NCBI GenBank assembly: GCA_016711095.1
Contig: JADJTP010000003.1
Location: forward strand, 62,001-126,000
DNA: 64,000 nt
Direction of reading: 5' to 3'
Source of the DNA: Actinomycetales bacterium
GTDB lineage: Bacteria > Actinomycetota > Actinomycetes > Actinomycetales > Dermatophilaceae
Below, piece by piece: positions 8,443-16,439 of the stretch. The stretch's first letter is position 1. The number at the start of each line of letters is the position of its first letter. The notes under the pieces were generated by a model. It was given only the letters and a program-made list of their open reading frames with translations. It had not been told where the DNA came from and ran no database searches. The position numbers were made by a program, and so were the translations under genes.

Positions 8443-9186
8443 TCAGCCAGCGTTCACCAGTGTGCCGATCTTCTCACCTCGCAGGGCCCGAGTGATGTTT
8501 CCCTCGCCCTCCATGCCGAAGACGAGCATTGGCAGCCGGTTTTCGGCGCAGAGCGAGAACGCGGCCGCGTCGAGGATCTTCAGGCCCCGCGACAGCGCGT
8601 CCTCGAAGGTGAGTGCCTCGAGTTTGGTCGCCGTGGGGTCGGTCTTCGGGTCGGCCGTGTAGATGCCGTCCACGCCGCTCTTGGCGATGAGCAGGCGGTC
8701 GCAGTGGGTTTCCAGAGCGCGTTGGGCGCTCACCGTGTCGGTCGAGAAGAACGGCATTCCTGCTCCGGCTCCGAAGATGACGACCCGCCCCTTCTCCAGA
8801 TGACGGATCGCGCGCCGGGGGATGTAGGGCTCGGCGACCTGGGTCATCGCGATCGCTGACTGCACGCGGGTCGGCACCCCGACCTGCTCGAGGAAGTCTT
8901 GCAGGGCAAGGCAGTTCATCACGGTGCCGAGCATTCCCATGTAGTCGGCCCGGGCCCGGTCCATGCCCCTCTGCTGCAACTCGGCGCCGCGGAAGAAGTT
9001 GCCGCCGCCCACCACGACGGCTACCTGGACTCCCTCGGTGACGGCCGCCGCGATCTGCCTGGCGATGCCTTTGACGACGTCGGGATTGACGCCGGTATCG
9101 CCGCCGCCGAACACCTCACCGGATAGCTTCAGCAAGACCCGCCGGTATGCCGTGTGGCTGGCTGAGGGGGTGGCCGTTGGGCTCAC
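8443..9186 (-). CDS. pyrH: UMP kinase
   Basis: PyrH phosphorylates UMP to UDP; bacterial UMP kinase is a hexameric amino-acid-kinase-fold enzyme regulated by GTP and UTP. Visible blocks are RRVLLKLSGEVFGG (phosphate binding), VVVGGGNFFRGAELQQRGMDRARADYMGMLGTVMNCLALQ, GAGAGMPFFSTDT (about two-thirds along) and GVDGIYTADPKTD. An open frame reaches GTG at 9201. GTG at 9186 has AAGGAG at proper distance just upstream, so I place the start there (247 aa). It lies between tsf and frr; the 147-bp gap to tsf contains a strong hairpin (9258-9293), so pyrH may be partly uncoupled from rpsB-tsf. Confidence 0.95.
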   Translation of the reverse strand: MSPTATPSASHTAYRRVLLKLSGEVFGGGDTGVNPDVVKGIARQIAAAVTEGVQVAVVVGGGNFFRGAELQQRGMDRARADYMGMLGTVMNCLALQDFLEQVGVPTRVQSAIAMTQVAEPYIPRRAIRHLEKGRVVIFGAGAGMPFFSTDTVSAQRALETHCDRLLIAKSGVDGIYTADPKTDPTATKLEALTFEDALSRGLKILDAAAFSLCAENRLPMLVFGMEGEGNITRALRGEKIGTLVNAG

Positions 9187-9257
9187 GGCAGGCTCCTTCA
9201 CAACGGATCCGGGGGGTCAATTGATCTTGCCACATCGGCTTGGAGCCCCCGACGTGC

Positions 9258-9293
9258 CGTATGCCGCCCGCTCAGGTGAGCGGACGGCATACG
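9258..9293. terminator. Long hairpin between tsf and pyrH built from two inverted GTATGCCG octamers
   Basis: The 17-nt arms 9258-9274 and 9277-9293 pair with one mismatch around a two-base loop. The outer half of each arm is the octamer GTATGCCG (9259-9266) or its complement CGGCATAC (9285-9292), and the inner part is CCGCTCA/TGAGCGG. It sits in the gap after the tsf stop and before the pyrH start. No U-run follows on the minus strand. It is a candidate intrinsic terminator or attenuator of the U-less type often proposed in high-GC bacteria. Confidence 0.6.
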
Positions 9294-9333
9294 AGGTGGT
9301 TTGTCGCGATGCCTGACGGTGCGGCGACCGGCG

Positions 9334-10164
9334 TCAGTTGCCGACCCGGAACCGGGCAAAGCCGGTGGCCTGCGCCCCGGCCTCGGTGAGCACCTGAGCG
9401 ACCGACTTCTTCTGGTCCTTGGCGAACGCCTGGTCGAGCAGGACATTCTCCTTGAAGTAGCCGTTGACGCGGCCCTCGATGATCCGGGGCAGGGCCGCCT
9501 CCGGCTTGCCCTCCTCGCGGGCGGTGGCCTCGGCGATGCGTCGCTCGTTGGCGACGACGTCCTCGGCGACCTCGTCACGGGCGAGCACCGTCGGCGAGAA
9601 CGCGGCGACGTGCATGGCGACATCCCGAGCGGTCTGCTCGTCGCCGCCGATCGTCGCGAGCAGGACGCCGATCTGCGGGGGCAGGTCACGCGCTGTGCGG
9701 TGCAGGTAGGCGACGACGCGCTCACCCTCGACGCGTGCGACCCGGCGGACCTCGATCTTCTCGCCGGTGGCCGCACTGCCGTCGGTGAGCAGATCGGTGA
9801 CAGTCCGCCCGTCGGGCAGGGTGCTGTCCAGCAGCGCCTGTGCGTCGGCCGCCTTGATCGCGACGGCCTGAGCCAGGACCTGCTCTGCCAGGGCGATGAA
9901 CCGCTCACCCTTGGCAACGAAGTCGGTCTCGCAGCTGACCTCGACGAGGGTGCCCACGCCGTCGCCGGCGACGGCAGCTACCAAGCCGTTCAGGGCCGAT
10001 CGCCCTTCGCGCTTGGTCACGCCCTTGAGGCCCTTGATCCGCAGGATCTCTGCGGCCTTGGTCATGTCGCCGTCAGCCTCCTCGAGCGCCTTCTTGACGT
10101 CGAGCATGCCGGCGGCGGTCTGCTCGCGCAGCGCCTTGATGTCTGCGGCGGTGAAGTTCGCCAT
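9334..10164 (-). CDS. tsf: Translation elongation factor Ts
   Basis: EF-Ts is the nucleotide exchange factor of EF-Tu. The 276-residue product starts MANFTAADIKALREQTAAGMLD and has GDMTKAAEILRIKGLKG, then the EF-Tu-contacting motif CETDFVAKGERF (about 81-92). A C-terminal dimer-like half includes ENVLLDQAFAKDQKKSVAQVL. ATG at 10164 follows GAGAGTTG; a longer frame from 10188 would add eight residues not seen in the family. It lies 54 bp after rpsB, the universal partner. Confidence 0.97.
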   Translation of the reverse strand: MANFTAADIKALREQTAAGMLDVKKALEEADGDMTKAAEILRIKGLKGVTKREGRSALNGLVAAVAGDGVGTLVEVSCETDFVAKGERFIALAEQVLAQAVAIKAADAQALLDSTLPDGRTVTDLLTDGSAATGEKIEVRRVARVEGERVVAYLHRTARDLPPQIGVLLATIGGDEQTARDVAMHVAAFSPTVLARDEVAEDVVANERRIAEATAREEGKPEAALPRIIEGRVNGYFKENVLLDQAFAKDQKKSVAQVLTEAGAQATGFARFRVGN

Positions 10165-10218
10165 TTTCAACTCTCTCGTTCCGTGCATTCGGGTGATTTC
10201 CGGGGTATGCCGCGTGGC

Positions 10219-11157
10219 TCAGGCCTCGGCGGCGGGGGCGGCCTCGGCGGGCTCGACAGCTTCGGCGACCGAAACAGCGGCGTCGACAGCCTCGGCGACC
10301 GAGACAGCCTCGACGACTGAGACAGACTCGTCGGCGGAGGCGGGTTCGACGGCCGGCGCCACAGCGGCATCGGTCGCCGCGGCCTCGGCATACAGCTCGC
10401 GCTCCCACTCGGCCAGCGGCTCGTCGGCAGCGACGCCGGCGTCTGCGCTCTGGCCGCCGCGCACCTGAGACCGCTGGACAAGGCCGTCGGCGACGGCGTC
10501 GGCGATGACCCGGGTGAGCAGTGCCACCGAACGGATCGCGTCGTCGTTGCCCGGCACCTTGTAGTCGACCTCGTCCGGGTCGCAGTTGGTGTCAAGGATC
10601 GCGATAACCGGCAGGCCCAGTTTGCGGGCCTCATCCACGGCGAGGTGTTCCTTCTTGGTGTCGACGATCCACACCGCCGAGGGAACCCGGCTCATCGACC
10701 GGATGCCGCCAAGGGTCTTCTCAAGCTTGTCCCGCTCGCGCTTGAGGATGAGCAACTCCTTCTTCGTGTGACCGGAGCCGGCCACATCGTCGAAGTCGAT
10801 CTCATCGAGCTCCTTCAGGCGCTGCAGCCGCTTGGAGATCGTCGTGAAGTTGGTGAGCATCCCACCGAGCCAACGGTGGTTGACATACGGCATCCCCACG
10901 CGGGTGGCCTGCTCGGCCACCGGCTCCTGGGCCTGCTTCTTGGTGCCGACGAACAGGATCGACCCACCGTGCGCGACGGTCTCCTTGACGAAGTCGTAGG
11001 CCTCGTTGATGTAGGTCAGCGACTGCTGCAGGTCGATGATGTAGATGCCGTTGCGCTCGGTCATGATGAAGCGCTTCATCTTGGGGTTCCACCGGCGGGT
11101 CTGGTGCCCGAAGTGGACGCCGCTCTCCAGGAGCTGGCGCATGGTGACGACGGCCAT
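10219..11157 (-). CDS. rpsB: 30S ribosomal protein S2 with an alanine/glutamate-rich tail
   Basis: S2 is a surface protein of the small subunit that binds S1-type proteins and is needed for 70S formation. Residues 1-240 carry the canonical sequence: MAVVTMRQLLESGVHFGHQTRRWNPKM (split here: start MAVVTMRQLL, then GVHFGHQTRRWNPKM), YIIDLQQSL, FVGTKKQA, YVNHRWLGGMLTNF and IAILDTNCDPDEVDY. From about residue 245 the protein has a low-complexity extension of some 65 residues rich in Ala, Val and Glu with repeated VAEAV units, longer than in E. coli S2 (241 aa) but of a kind frequent in actinobacteria. ATG at 11157 follows AAGGAG. A long structured leader precedes it. Confidence 0.96.
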   Translation of the reverse strand: MAVVTMRQLLESGVHFGHQTRRWNPKMKRFIMTERNGIYIIDLQQSLTYINEAYDFVKETVAHGGSILFVGTKKQAQEPVAEQATRVGMPYVNHRWLGGMLTNFTTISKRLQRLKELDEIDFDDVAGSGHTKKELLILKRERDKLEKTLGGIRSMSRVPSAVWIVDTKKEHLAVDEARKLGLPVIAILDTNCDPDEVDYKVPGNDDAIRSVALLTRVIADAVADGLVQRSQVRGGQSADAGVAADEPLAEWERELYAEAAATDAAVAPAVEPASADESVSVVEAVSVAEAVDAAVSVAEAVEPAEAAPAAEA

Positions 11158-11422
11158 AGCCGCGTTCTCCTTGCTGTGAGGTTGTCAGTTCCGTCGGAAT
11201 GTCGCTGAACCGTGAGCATGCGCGGCTGCGGCATTCCTGCCTGGCGCCCTGACCTGCCCCGCCGACCTGCTCCGCGGGGCTACCGCGGATGCTGACCGGA
11301 CTGCTGTGGCGGGCCCCCGGACGCCGACCGAGGTCGGAATCCGGCGAGGGACGCGCGAAATATGGTGCTGGTGGCCCGAAGGCCATCTGTCATCTTACGG
11401 CGCGGGCCGCCCGGTCCGTTAA
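11158..11422 (-). promoter_or_regulatory. rpsB-tsf promoter and long structured 5' leader
   Basis: No gene fits this gap between rpsB and the thioesterase. On the minus strand TAAGAT (11397-11392) is a plausible -10, with TTAACG (11422-11417) upstream at a wide 19-base spacing. That would give a leader of roughly 225 nt. The leader contains three compact inverted repeats: a TGGCC stem closed by a UUCG tetraloop (11372-11385), CCGACC/GGTCGG (11324-11337), and CCGCGG/CCGCGG around GGCTA (11272-11288). Ribosomal-protein leaders often bind their own product, so autoregulation by S2 is a reasonable but untested reading. A weak -35 leaves the promoter call tentative. Confidence 0.4.
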
Positions 11423-11454
11423 TCGAGGGTCCACCATCACGGCCTGGACGCCTG

Positions 11455-11919
11455 TCACTGCTCGGGGCGGCGCAACTGGACTGCGACGACGTGACCCGTC
11501 ACTGTGACCTGGCCCCCGGCGATGACCTCGGCGTCGACGACAACCTTTCGTTCGCCGACCTCGACCGGCCAGGCCCGCAACCGCAGCGGCTCGCCGAGCG
11601 GGGTCGGGCCACGAAAGCTCACCTGCAGGGTGCCGGTGACATAACGCAGCACCGGGTCGCTGCCGATCTCGCGGCCGTCGGCGGCATACCGGGCGGCCGC
11701 GGCGGTGCCGACTGCGTGACAGTCGATGAGCGAGGCGAGCAGCCCGCCGTAGACGATCCCGGTGATCGCCGTGTGGAACGGTTTGGGCGTGAAGGTCGCC
11801 GTCCCCTCGGCGCCGTCCCAGAGCGTGCGGATGTGCAGGCCGTCGTCGTTGAGCCGGCCGCAGCCGTAACAGACGGCAACGTCGTCGGGATAGCTGTCCT
11901 GGACGGCCACGTTTCGCAT
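11455..11919 (-). CDS. PaaI-type hotdog-fold thioesterase
   Basis: The 154-residue product is a single hotdog domain of the PaaI/4HBT group. These enzymes hydrolyse acyl-CoA thioesters in the cytoplasm. The core is visible as FHTAITGIVYGGLLASLIDCHAVGTAAA, where the HG-like segment and the central helix aspartate fall in the expected place, followed by VLRYVTGTLQVSFRGPTPLGEPLRLRA. A leading CYGCGRLNDDGLHI is typical of PaaI-like thioesterases of this subgroup. The reading frame runs open far upstream (to 13254) against the aminotransferase gene, which is a GC artefact. ATG at 11919 gives the usual length. The natural substrate is not evident. It is divergent from the aminotransferase gene. Confidence 0.78.
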   Translation of the reverse strand: MRNVAVQDSYPDDVAVCYGCGRLNDDGLHIRTLWDGAEGTATFTPKPFHTAITGIVYGGLLASLIDCHAVGTAAAARYAADGREIGSDPVLRYVTGTLQVSFRGPTPLGEPLRLRAWPVEVGERKVVVDAEVIAGGQVTVTGHVVAVQLRRPEQ

Positions 11920-12042
11920 GGACCTACCGTATGCCGGGCCGCCCAGTGTCGGGAGGCCGGCACCGGGTTCGCGGCGGGATCCCCCGCGGCGTGTGCGCGG
12001 CGCGATCCCCCGCGGCGTGGTGCGCGGCATACGGTGTCTGGC

Positions 12043-13221
12043 ATGAACTCTGCGCCGAGCCGCCCGCCCGGTCACCCTGGCCTGATTCCTTTCGGCACCA
12101 CTATCTTCGCGACGATGTCGGCGCTCGCGGTGCGTCACGGTGCGATCAATCTCGGCCAGGGTTTCCCGGACACCGACGGCCCACCGGAGGTTCTTGAGGC
12201 GGCCGTTGCTGCGATCCGCGGGGGCCGAAACCAGTACCCGCCGGGCCCCGGCGTGCCGGAACTGCTGGAGGCGATCGCGGCACATCAGCAGCGGTTCTAC
12301 GGGTTGTCGGTCGACCCCGCACGCGAGGTGCTCGTGACGGTCGGAGCGACCGAGGCGATCGCGGCAACGGTGCTCGCGCTGGTTGAGCCCGGCGATGAGG
12401 TGGTGACCTTCGAGCCCTACTACGACTCGTATGCCGCGACCATCGCGCTGGCCGGCGGGGTGCGGCGGACGTCCGTGCTGCGTTTCCCGGAGTTCGCGGT
12501 CGACGAGGCGTCGCTGCGGGCGGCCTTCTCGCCACGAACCCGGATGGTGTTGCTCAACAGCCCACACAACCCGACCGGCAAGGTCTTCACGCGGAGCGAG
12601 CTCGAGCTGATCTGCACGTTGGCCCGCGAGCACGATGCCTGGGTGGTGACCGACGAGGTCTACGAGCACCTCGTGTTCGATGGTGTGCAGCACGTGCCGG
12701 TCGCCACGCTGGCGGGCATGGCCGAGCGGACGATCACGATTTCGTCGGCGGGTAAGACCTTTTCGACGACGGGTTGGAAAGTTGGGTGGGTCACCGGGCC
12801 GGCCCCGGCCGTGGCCGCCGTGCGTGCCGTGAAGCAGTTCCTCACCTACGTCGGGTCCGGCCCTTTCCAACCGGCGGTGGCCGTCGGACTGGGTCTGCCT
12901 GATTCGGTGTATGCCGGTCTCGCGGCATCGCTGCAGGCCAAGCGAGATCTGCTCTGCGACGGACTGAGCGCGGCAGGTCTGGCCGTCGCCGCTCCGTCCG
13001 GGACGTACTTCGTCATCGCCGACGTAGCGCCGTTGGGTGCGGTCGACGGGCTGGAGTTCTGCCTTCAGCTGCCCGAGCTGGCCGGGGTTGTAGGAGTGCC
13101 CGTGTCGGTGTTCCACGACGACGCCGAGGCGGCCCGGACGTTGGTGCGGTTCGCCTTCTGCAAACGGGACGAGGTGCTGCGAGAGGCCGTCGGACGGTTG
13201 GCTCGATTGCGGCTCGGGTAG
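12043..13221 (+). CDS. Class I/II pyridoxal-phosphate aminotransferase
   Basis: The 392-residue fold-type I aminotransferase has INLGQGFPDTDGPPEVLEAA (about 35-54), the cofactor tyrosine region FEPYYDSYAA, NSPHNPTGKVF with the aspartate/asparagine pair, TDEVYEHLVFDG, the PLP lysine in SSAGKTFSTTGWKVGW (about residue 242) and the carboxylate-binding arginine in VRFAFCK. NLGQGFPD, EPYYDSY and GKTFSTTGWKVGW are typical of the methionine aminotransferase/kynurenine aminotransferase branch (YbdL-like) and of actinobacterial enzymes annotated as N-succinyldiaminopimelate aminotransferase DapC. The sequence alone does not decide the substrate. ATG at 12043 is chosen; the frame is open upstream into the thioesterase gene. 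Confidence 0.85.
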   Translation: MNSAPSRPPGHPGLIPFGTTIFATMSALAVRHGAINLGQGFPDTDGPPEVLEAAVAAIRGGRNQYPPGPGVPELLEAIAAHQQRFYGLSVDPAREVLVTVGATEAIAATVLALVEPGDEVVTFEPYYDSYAATIALAGGVRRTSVLRFPEFAVDEASLRAAFSPRTRMVLLNSPHNPTGKVFTRSELELICTLAREHDAWVVTDEVYEHLVFDGVQHVPVATLAGMAERTITISSAGKTFSTTGWKVGWVTGPAPAVAAVRAVKQFLTYVGSGPFQPAVAVGLGLPDSVYAGLAASLQAKRDLLCDGLSAAGLAVAAPSGTYFVIADVAPLGAVDGLEFCLQLPELAGVVGVPVSVFHDDAEAARTLVRFAFCKRDEVLREAVGRLARLRLG

Positions 13222-13235
13222 CTCGACGGGGCGCG

Positions 13236-13293
13236 GTCGTGTCCCGTCGTCCACAGGGTGCGCCGTCCTGTCCCGTCATCCACAGGGTGCGCC
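13236..13293. repeat. Two tandem 29-bp repeats
   Basis: Copy A (13236-13264) and copy B (13265-13293) differ at two positions. Each contains a CCACAGGGTGCGCC block. They lie just after the aminotransferase stop and before the M23 peptidase. TCGTCCACA and TCATCCACA inside them resemble DnaA boxes, but two weak boxes are not enough to call an origin. Confidence 0.6.
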
Positions 13294-13336
13294 GTCGTGT
13301 GCCCCCGCAGTGGTCGAGGTGGGCAACTCTGAGCGG

Positions 13337-13999
13337 GTGCACCTCACCAAGGTCGCCCTCGCGTTGACCCTCGCAACCGGCGTCGCCGTCACGAGCATCG
13401 GTACGCGCAGCTACACGAGCAGCGACATCGGCCGCGTCGCAGGAGCCGACGCCGTGGTCGGAGCCGGGGCCGCGGTAGGAGCCGGAGCCGGGACCGTGCT
13501 CGGAGCCGGGGTCTGGACCCCGGCAACTGCGGCGCCCGGGGCTGCGCACGACTCGCGAGCGGCATACGCATCGGCTGCTGTGGACACGGCGAGGTGGACC
13601 TGGCCGCTGCTGCCTGCCGAGGTCGTCCACCGGTTCGTCGCGCCGATGTCAAGATGGGCGCCGGGGCACCGCGGAGTCGACCTCGCGGGGGGCGTCGGCG
13701 GGCCGGTGCTGGCTCCCACCGACGGCCGGGTGAGTTTCGCCGGATCAGTCGCAGGGCGGGGGGTGGTCGTCGTCGAGCACTTTGGCGGCCTGCGCTCGAC
13801 ACTCGAGCCGACTCGGGCCCTCGTCCCGCTCGGTCAGCTCGTGGCCCGTGGCGAACCGATCGCAGCCCTCACCGTCGAGCCCACGCACTGTGCTCCCGCC
13901 ACCTGCCTGCACTGGGGCGTGCTGCGGGGCGAGGACTACCTCGATCCGCAGGCCCTCATCGCCGGTCGGGTCGTGCTGTTGCCGACGTCCCCCGGCTAG
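13337..13999 (+). CDS. Secreted M23-family peptidase (LytM-like)
   Basis: The 220-residue product begins with a positively charged, hydrophobic signal region (HLTKVALALTLATGVAVTS), followed by a low-complexity Ala/Gly/Val stretch. The C-terminal half is an M23 domain: the HRGVDLAG motif (metal His and Asp, about 111-118), PVLAPTDGRVSFAGSVAGRG, and a late CLHWGVLRG that stands in for the usual HxH. M23 enzymes cut peptide crosslinks in cell-wall peptidoglycan. In this variant the LHWGV site supplies one histidine, and an upstream THC in EPTHCAPATC could be the second, so the zinc site may be intact or altered. GTG at 13337 gives the best signal peptide; GTG at 13310 adds nine residues. Confidence 0.75.
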   Translation: MHLTKVALALTLATGVAVTSIGTRSYTSSDIGRVAGADAVVGAGAAVGAGAGTVLGAGVWTPATAAPGAAHDSRAAYASAAVDTARWTWPLLPAEVVHRFVAPMSRWAPGHRGVDLAGGVGGPVLAPTDGRVSFAGSVAGRGVVVVEHFGGLRSTLEPTRALVPLGQLVARGEPIAALTVEPTHCAPATCLHWGVLRGEDYLDPQALIAGRVVLLPTSPG

Positions 14000-14119
14000 A
14001 TGACTGATTCCAGAGGTCAGTGGTCGAACGCGGTCAGGCGGGGTCCCGCCGCCCGGGAGTTCGAGGCCGAGTCGACCCTTGCGGATGTCGACGAGAGCAC
14101 CGGGGCTGATGACGCCGCT

Positions 14120-14163
14120 GATGACGCGCCGACTGTCGCTGTGGCAACAGCTGTCGCGTCATC
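14120..14163. terminator. Nested hairpin between the convergent M23 and xerC genes
   Basis: Outer arms GATGACGCG (14120-14128) and CGCGTCATC (14155-14163) are perfect complements, and GCTGT/ACAGC with a GGCA loop forms an inner stem. The position in a 274-bp gap between two convergent genes suggests a bidirectional terminator. No T-run was found. A 69-codon open frame (14000-14209) covers it but looks like chance coding. Confidence 0.5.
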
Positions 14164-14273
14164 ACCCGCACTTTCAGCCCCGGGTGTGGTGGACAGCCGG
14201 AAGGTGTAGCCGCGTCGCGGTGGCTAGCGGCCTGCGCAAAACACCAGGTTCCTCAGACGTGGTTCGGGCTTTC

Positions 14274-15269
14274 TCAGGCGCGCGGATGGGCTTGCTCGTA
14301 GGAGGCCCGCAATCGCTCCGGCGACACGTGGGTGTAGATCTGGGTCGTTGCCAGGCTCGCGTGGCCCAACAGTTCCTGGACGACCCGGAGGTCCGCGCCA
14401 CCGTCGAGCAGGTGCGTCGCCGTGCTGTGCCGCAGACCGTGCGGACCGAGGTCTGGAGCCCCTGGGACCTGGGCGATCAGCCGGTGAACGACCTCTCGCA
14501 CCTGGCGAGGGTCGACCCGGCGCCCGCGGCGGCCCACGAAGAGCGCCGCGCCGCTGCTGGCGGCGAGCATGCTGGGTCGGCGCGCGAGCCAGGCCTGCAC
14601 GGCACGCGCGGCGGGATCTCCGAATGGCACGACCCGCTCCTTGCTCCCCTTGCCCATGACCCGCACCACCTGGTCGTTCAGGTCGATGTCATCGACGTCC
14701 AAGGCGGTCAACTCACTCACCCGAACCCCGCTGGCATAAAGCATCTCCAGGATGGCCCGGTCTCGCGCCGTGATCGGGTCGTCGTCGCCAGCCGCCTGCT
14801 GCGCCACGTCGAGCAGCGCATGGGCTTCTCCTTGCCTGAGCACTGCCGGCAAGGTCGATGCCCGTTTAGGGGCCAGCAACCGCAGCGACGGGTCACTGCT
14901 CACCCGCCCGGTACGGCAGGCCCACCGGAAGAAGGTCCGCGAGGCAGCTGCGCGCCGCGCCACCGTCGAGCGGGCCGCACCGCGCTCACGGGAGCTCACC
15001 GCGAGCCAGGTCCGCAGATCCGCCAGTTCGACGTCGGCTAGGTCCGTAACGCCCCGATCGCGCTCGAGGAAGCCGAGCAGGTCGGTCAGGTCACCGAGAT
15101 AGGCCCGGGTGGTGTGCGGCGAGAGGCCCCGCTCGGCGCGTAGGTGGCGCGCGTAGGCCGTCCTGAGCTGGCCGGTCCAGTCCTGGCTGGCCCCCCCGTC
15201 GCCGAGATCAGCCGACCTTGCGGTGCCCGGCGGGTCGGGGCCGGGCGGGGGGGCGGATCGGCCGGTCAT
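14274..15269 (-). CDS. xerC: Tyrosine recombinase XerC
   Basis: Xer recombinases resolve chromosome dimers at dif. The 331-residue product has an N-terminal SAM-like core-binding domain (AYARHLRAERGLSPHTTRAYLGDL, about 40-62) and a C-terminal catalytic domain. The catalytic set is visible: Arg in ASGVRVSEL, Lys in GKGSKERVVPF, HGLRHS, GHASLATTQ and the nucleophile Tyr in QIYTHVS. ATG at 15269 (MTGRSAPP) is preferred over an upstream start that would add eight residues. Its place next to dprA-comM and near rpsB is where actinobacterial xerC is usually found, and there are no phage genes nearby, so it is not a prophage integrase. Some actinobacteria use a single Xer pair; XerC versus XerD is judged by position. 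Confidence 0.88.
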   Translation of the reverse strand: MTGRSAPPPGPDPPGTARSADLGDGGASQDWTGQLRTAYARHLRAERGLSPHTTRAYLGDLTDLLGFLERDRGVTDLADVELADLRTWLAVSSRERGAARSTVARRAAASRTFFRWACRTGRVSSDPSLRLLAPKRASTLPAVLRQGEAHALLDVAQQAAGDDDPITARDRAILEMLYASGVRVSELTALDVDDIDLNDQVVRVMGKGSKERVVPFGDPAARAVQAWLARRPSMLAASSGAALFVGRRGRRVDPRQVREVVHRLIAQVPGAPDLGPHGLRHSTATHLLDGGADLRVVQELLGHASLATTQIYTHVSPERLRASYEQAHPRA

Positions 15270-15317
15270 GGGCCCACGGTGGCATATGGACACGATCCTC
15301 GATCGTCGGCGCGCCCA

Positions 15318-16439
15318 TTAGTGATGCCCGGTTCGACGTGGCCGCTGTTGCCACGAGTCACCGACCCGCACGACCGCACCGACGACCTCCAGACGCGCCA
15401 GGGACGCCTGAGCCTGCGCCACGGTCACGCCGGCATGCGCGGCGATGGCATTCACCGTGCTCGCCGCCCGGACCGGCACGACGGCGAGGACCTCGCGGTC
15501 CTGCGGTGGCAACTCGTCCTCCGGACGGGTCGGCCCCGACGGGCGGGGCGCCGCGTCGAGACCCATCCTTCCCAGCAGATCAAGCACCTCGGCCACGTCA
15601 GTGACCAAGACCGCCTTGCCGTCGCGGATCGCCTGATGGCAACCGGCCGATGCCCGCGAGGTCACCTGCCCCGGGACCGCCCCAACCGGCCGTCCGTGCT
15701 CGGCGGCCTGAGTGGCGGTGTTGAGAGAGCCTGAACGCAGCCCGGCCTCGACGACGACCGTGCCGGTGGTCATCGTTGCGATGAGCCGGTTGCGTTTGAG
15801 GAAGCGCGACTTGGTCGGTGCCCCTCCCGGAGCGACCTCCGAGACGAGGGCACCGACCCGAGCGATGCCCGCGATGAGATCGGCGTTGCCCGCCGGATAG
15901 GGCCGGTCCAGACCGCCAGCCAACACGGCCACGGTCGTGCCGTGGACGGACAGGCAGCCCTCATGGGCGGCCCGGTCGATGCCGAAGGCCGCCCCGGAGA
16001 CGACGACATAGCCGCGCGAGGAAAGCCCCGCTCCAAGGTCATGGGCCATCCCCAGCCCGTATGCCGTGCACGCCCGGCTGCCGACGACAGCCGCCGCGCC
16101 AGCCTCGACCTCGGCGAGATCCGCCGGGCCGTGAACCCAGAGACCCACCGGAGGGTGAGCCAGCTGATCGAGCCCGGTGGGCCAATCCGGGTCGCCAGGG
16201 ATGAGCAGGCGCCAGCCCTGGCGGGTCGCGAAGCGGACCATCGCGTCGAGGTCGACGCCGCGCACCCGCAGCCGCAACGCCTCAGGGACCCACGACTCGC
16301 CGCGCAGCACGGCGCCGAGGGCCTCACCCGCGCTGAGTCGCCCGATGAGGTCATGCGCGGTGGGGTCATCAGGCTCGGCGACCCGGGTCCAAGCCGCACG
16401 TGCCCAGCGCTCCGTGCCCGGGCTGAGCTCGGCGCTCAT
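15318..16439 (-). CDS. dprA: DNA-processing protein DprA
   Basis: DprA binds incoming single-stranded DNA and loads RecA during natural transformation. The 373-residue protein has an N-terminal helical region, then the Rossmann-like DprA domain: LLIPGDPDWPTGLDQL, PPVGLWVHG, AAVVGSRACTAYG, VSGAAFGIDRAAHEG, VAVLAGGLDRPYPAGN, RFLKRNRLIATMTTGTVVVEAGLRSGSLNTA and AVPGQ. A C-terminal winged-helix-like segment (EVLAVVPVRAASTVNAIAAHAGVTVAQAQASL, given here as two parts: EVLAVVPV and AHAGVTVAQ) is present. Its start overlaps the comM stop by four bases, so the two are co-translated. dprA is widespread also in bacteria not known to be competent. Confidence 0.94.
   Translation of the reverse strand: MSAELSPGTERWARAAWTRVAEPDDPTAHDLIGRLSAGEALGAVLRGESWVPEALRLRVRGVDLDAMVRFATRQGWRLLIPGDPDWPTGLDQLAHPPVGLWVHGPADLAEVEAGAAAVVGSRACTAYGLGMAHDLGAGLSSRGYVVVSGAAFGIDRAAHEGCLSVHGTTVAVLAGGLDRPYPAGNADLIAGIARVGALVSEVAPGGAPTKSRFLKRNRLIATMTTGTVVVEAGLRSGSLNTATQAAEHGRPVGAVPGQVTSRASAGCHQAIRDGKAVLVTDVAEVLDLLGRMGLDAAPRPSGPTRPEDELPPQDREVLAVVPVRAASTVNAIAAHAGVTVAQAQASLARLEVVGAVVRVGDSWQQRPRRTGHH

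Noticed and set aside
13236..13293. Possible DnaA boxes (TCGTCCACA, TCATCCACA)
   Set aside because: Only two, each with mismatches to the actinobacterial box, and no dnaA, dnaN or AT-rich region is nearby. They are part of a tandem duplication.
14000..14209. 69-codon frame directly after the M23 stop codon
   Set aside because: It is acidic and Ala-rich without similarity I can name, has no ribosome-binding site, and its codons are largely the hairpin at 14120-14163.
14274..15269. Tyrosine recombinase as a sign of a prophage or integrative element
   Set aside because: It is the housekeeping XerC in a conserved location; no attachment repeats, phage or conjugation genes flank it.
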